From Ulota crispa (taxonomy: Eukaryota; Streptophyta; Bryopsida; Orthotrichales; Orthotrichaceae), in contig OY987249.1 in the NCBI GenBank assembly GCA_963920765.1, positions 6,864,188 through 6,928,187 on the forward strand: a stretch of 64,000 nucleotides of DNA, written 5' to 3'. The translations under genes and the position numbers were made by a program. Within the stretch, counting starts at the first letter, position 1, and every line of letters begins with the position of its first letter. Under the pieces are notes generated by a model that was not told where the DNA came from, did no database searches, and saw nothing but the letters and a program-made list of their open reading frames with translations. This document shows, piece by piece, positions 60,805-64,000 of this stretch.

Positions 60805-60870
60805 GCTAAACTTCTCACCGCCCCATTCTTCACCTTCGGAGGAGAAGAATGGGGTGGTGAGAAGTTTAGC
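60805..60870. repeat. Short perfect hairpin
   Basis: GCTAAACTTCTCACC(G)CCCCATTCTT pairs with AAGAATGGGG(T)GGTGAGAAGTTTAGC around a 14-base loop. It could be a small foldback remnant. Around 60960-61025 the phrase GTACATCT(C/T)TGAGAAGTTCTCC is repeated in tandem. Confidence 0.7.
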
Positions 60871-61176
60871 ACGCTAACCAAAATAGAAGCCTTGACAACC
60901 AACATCAAAGCTAGACGTTTGTATTATTATTCACCATAGCCGGCCAAGAAAGTGCTGTGACTTCCCTACTGTACATCTCTGAGAAGTTCTCCTTCCTATT
61001 GTACATCTTTGAGAAGTTCTCCTACCCTGTACAATTTCATTTTATTTTAGCATGAACCACATATTAGTGAGAAATTTTTTTGGGCAATTATCTCTTGTTG
61101 AAATTTAAGCACACATTAAAATTCTTTTAAATAAGCACAATAAGGCAATGCAATTAAAAAAAAGTGAGCTTACTCA

Positions 61177-61583
61177 TGTACAATACCCTTGAATAAAGTT
61201 TGTTGCCCTTTGTTTTTCAATTACAGGTCTTGTCATGTTATGATTTGAAATTGAGGTCAATTGGGTTTTATTGATCTTGCATTTTTTTATATCTCATTCT
61301 TGCCCTCAATGTCAACCAAGCTTACCAAAATTCAACCCCAAAAAACTAAAATCCAAATTTTGACAAATTGCTTTGTGTCACATATCAAGATTTTACATGG
61401 TTTGACAAGAAAATTGATTGAAAAACATTGATGATGAATTTTGGAGATTAGATTGCATGGGTGTATAGGTAACATCCATACGCACATCCATATGCACATC
61501 TCGCATGCAAAAAAACCCCTTAAGTAAATAGAAATTGATCTTCATAAGGTTTAGTGTGACATGTGATATGTCCAAATCTTGTG

Positions 61584-61627
<44 letters not shown>

Positions 61628-62145
61628 TTTAGTTAGCTTTTCACTAAATATACACAAAAACATGTTCAAAGTTACAAACTTAGTCATTGTGTATGAGTAA
61701 AATAGCAAAATTTGATTATCAAAAGAGAATATATATTTTATAAGATTTGAACATATTAGATGTCATACTGAACCTTATGAAGATCAATTTCTATTTACTT
61801 AAGGGGTTTTTTTTGCATGGGAAATGTGCATATGGATGTGCGTATGGATGTTACCTATACACCCATGCAATCTAATTTCCAAAATTCATCATCAATGTTT
61901 TTCAATCAATTTTCTTGTCAAACCATTTAAAATCTTGATATGTAACACAAAGCAATTTGTCAAAATTTGGATTTTAGTTTTTTGAGGTTGAATTTTGGTA
62001 GGCTTGGTTGACATTGAGGACAAGAATGAGATATAAAAAATGCAAGATCAATAAAACCCAATTGATCTCAATTTCAAACCATAACATGACAGGACTTGTA
62101 ATTGAAAAACAAAGGGCAACAAACTTTTTTCAAGGCCATTGTACA
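61177..62145. mobile_element. Large foldback element related to 52068-52943
   Basis: Arms of about 400 bp, complementary from GTACAATACCCTTG (left) to CAAGGCCATTGTAC (right). The loop contains the (TA)n tract 61586-61624. It shares internal words with the element at 52068-52943, hence the same superfamily. No coding frame. Confidence 0.82.
61586..61624. repeat. (TA)n microsatellite
   Basis: About 19 TA units within the loop of the foldback element. Confidence 0.95.
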
Positions 62146-62402
62146 CTTCTTCAATGGCATTGAGGCACCCAAAATGCACCTTGCTTATATGGGGTATTGT
62201 GACATTGGGAAAAGAAAAGTTGCAATTAAAATTTCCCTAATGTGAAAAGAGTGAATTTCACTATTTTTGATAGTTTTCACAATTGTCAAAGGCATTATCA
62301 CATTTGCAAGCAATTCCTTGTGACAAAAAAAATGTAATGGTGTGACTACAAAACAATATTGGTGTAAAAACAAAGCATGTGACATTAGAGGGGTATAATT
62401 AA

Positions 62403-62728
62403 GGGAAAGTTTCTTGGATACCCCTAAAGTTTGCAATACTTACATAGATATCCTTATTTTTTCAGAAATTATACAAATATCTTTGGACCAAATTTTTTAG
62501 ACGTTTGTTTTGTTGTACATGTCACTTCCCTTCTTTCTTAGTGCAAATGTTACTTCTTTTTTATTTCATTACATTCCTTTCTTCAACATTGGTCATGAAG
62601 AAAATACTAACATAACAAATAAATGCCCAAAAAATCATGGTCCAAGGGTATTTGTATAATTTCTGAAATAACTGAGGTATCTATATAAATATTTGCAAAC
62701 TTCAGGGTTATCCATGAAATATTTCCCT
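62403..62728. mobile_element. GGGAAA-type foldback MITE, copy 5
   Basis: 326 bp, ends GGGAAAGTTTCTTGGATACC and TATCCATGAAATATTTCCC. Flanked by ATAATTA(A/G) on both sides (62395-62402 and 62729-62736). It has the full set of internal words of the family. Confidence 0.87.
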
Positions 62729-63004
62729 ATAATTAGAGAGGGATGGTGCAGATAGATGGATAGATGAATAGAACATTCGCACCAAAATCATTCATCCAAG
62801 CCTTTGAGAAAGACCCTGTTCAGCATGTTTCCACCAGATTTGCCCGACCTGAAACATTACAGAGTTTCTCGTGTTTCTGGAGCTGTGGCGCCCCGTTGAA
62901 TTTGCAGTAACTACAATAGAACGACGAGAGTGCTACAGAGAGATGAACACATTCAACCGTGACGATAAGCCCTAACCTCCTGCGTCCGATTTTCACAAAA
63001 ATTC

Positions 63005-63949
63005 TGCACTAGAATAATCTCATCACGATCATTTAACATATATATTTTAATTTAAACCAGCAGAGGATTGCGATGGACACTTTGATAGTTTGATTGATCT
63101 TTGACGTTAGTAGTAGAACATTGATAAGTCGACGATTAATTTTGATTTCCATCAATTATGCAGGAAATTCAATAAATTCTGATCCTCATCCTGTCACTTC
63201 GTCTTTTCGATTACTCAAGATCTGGTGAACACTGCTGCAGAAAGAGTAAGGTACAAAGTTTTAATTCGAGCTCAGTTCTCTTGTTTTTCTTGAGGTTTTG
63301 GATAGTCGTACATGTTTGAGTTTAGCTTTTGTAAGAGTTTTGGAGTTAATTATATCTTGTGTTTTATCATTGCATCACGAATTTCATGGCGTGTCCAGTC
63401 ACAGAAATTATTCGATCAGTATTGTGTGGAAATTTGAACGAAGTGCTGGATGAATTGCAGGGGAGCGTCTGCATTAGAATAATTTCATCACGATCAGTTA
63501 CATAAACTTAATTCGAACCAGCTAGAGGATTGCGCATTAGAATGCGATCGACACTTCGATAGTTTGATTGATCTCTGACGTAGTAGAACATTAATAAGTC
63601 GAAGATTATTTTGATCTCCATCAATTATGCAGGAATTCAATGTCGAATTCTGATCTTCATCCTGTCACTTCGACTTTGCGGTTACATTAATCAAGATTCG
63701 GTGGACACTGCTGCAGAACGAGTAAGGTAATACAAAGACTTGGTTCGAGCTCAGCATTCTTGTTTTTCTTGAGAGTTTGGATGGTCATACAATTTCGAGT
63801 GTGGCTTTTGCAAAAGTTTTGTAGTGAAACAGATCTTGTGTTTTATCATCGCATCACGAGTTTCATGGCGTGTCCAGGCACAGAAATTGTTCGATCAATA
63901 CCGTGTGGAGATTTGAACGAAGTGCTGGATGAATTGCAGGGGAGCGTCT
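63005..63949 (+). repeat. Tandem duplication of about 470 bp carrying the start of a gene
   Basis: 63005-63469 and 63470-63949 align end to end (TGCA(C/T)TAGAATAAT at the start, GAATTGCAGGGGAGCGTCT at the end), diverged by roughly a tenth by eye. Each copy includes the same possible start codon context (TTTCATGGCGTGTCCAG). Between 62737 and 63004 I see only presumed upstream sequence. Confidence 0.9.
63386..63505 (+). pseudogene. Truncated first copy of the edge gene's 5' end
   Basis: ATG GCG TGT CCA frame of 39 codons (MACPVTEIIRSVLCG, then NLNEVLDELQGSV). It matches the second copy and then runs across the duplication junction into non-coding sequence and a stop. It is probably a non-functional by-product, or an upstream ORF of the real gene. 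Confidence 0.4.
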
Positions 63950-64000
63950 ATTTTGAAAAAAAACTGAGCGCAACAAATGCGCAACGTCCATCCTTAACCA
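63865..64000 (+). CDS. 5' end of a gene running off the window, family unknown
   Basis: Frame from ATG 63865 stays open to the window end (45 codons): MACPGTEIVRSIPCGDLNEV, then LDELQGSVYFEKKLSATNA. The first 28 residues match the truncated upstream copy, with most differences compatible with coding constraint. Alternatively, TGTCCAG is a splice acceptor and coding starts elsewhere. Product not recognised. Confidence 0.35.
   Translation, partial: MACPGTEIVRSIPCGDLNEVLDELQGSVYFEKKLSATNAQRPSLT

Overview
This window is nuclear DNA of a plant. The introns are plant-like (GT-AG, often 0.3-2 kb, AT-rich). The recognisable genes are plant families: a TBL/PMR5 cell-wall O-acetyltransferase, an NRT1/PTR transporter, an EMB2654-type plastid P-class PPR protein and the proteasome ATPase RPT3. 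AAACCCTAA 'telo-box' motifs lie upstream of several of them. I cannot fix the lineage from sequence alone. The protein details are diverged enough from flowering plants that a bryophyte or other non-seed plant is a reasonable guess. I saw no bacterial, organellar, CRISPR or rRNA/tRNA signal.

Layout. 1-6.3 kb: AT-rich intergenic DNA with a (TA)n tract, a minisatellite (2.7-3.4 kb) and a small CACTA-type element inserted in it. 6.3-11.7 kb (+): five-exon TBL gene whose introns hold several MITEs. 12.9-14.0 kb: repeats. 15.1-21.4 kb (+): a spliced gene with a presumed transit peptide, a PhyH-like (2OG-oxygenase fold) region and a TPR-like C-terminus. 22.4-26.4 kb (-): a TTAA element, then two overlapping, very AT-rich, intronless ORFs, one resembling an F-box/beta-propeller protein. 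26.4-30.5 kb: AT-rich, no gene seen. 30.5-35.7 kb (-): nine-exon NPF transporter. 36.8-45.5 kb (+): eleven-exon PPR gene, divergent from the NPF gene across about 1.2 kb. 45.6-51.3 kb: a dense mosaic of nested foldback elements with an assembly gap. 52.1-52.9 kb: foldback element. 53.4-54.8 kb (+): broken membrane-protein gene. 55.6-56.6 kb (-): F-box gene or fragment. 57.9-60.2 kb (-): six-exon RPT3 gene. 61.2-62.7 kb: foldback element and MITE. 63.0-64.0 kb: tandem duplication carrying the 5' end of a gene that runs off the window.

The four well-supported genes are independent housekeeping or cell-wall/transport genes and do not form a pathway. What is unusual is the repeat landscape. At least five distinguishable classes of non-autonomous foldback element occur: GGGAAA-ended with ~8 bp target duplications; AGGTAG-ended flanked by TA; TTAACCCC-ended at TTAA; GTTCACAC-ended; and large arms of about 400 bp. 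They are repeatedly nested, and many sit inside introns. In addition, successive introns of the PPR gene have been lengthened by local tandem duplications, two of which copy a splice donor.

Exon coordinates given below were chosen so that every junction is GT-AG and the reading phase matches across each intron. No alignment or transcript data were available.
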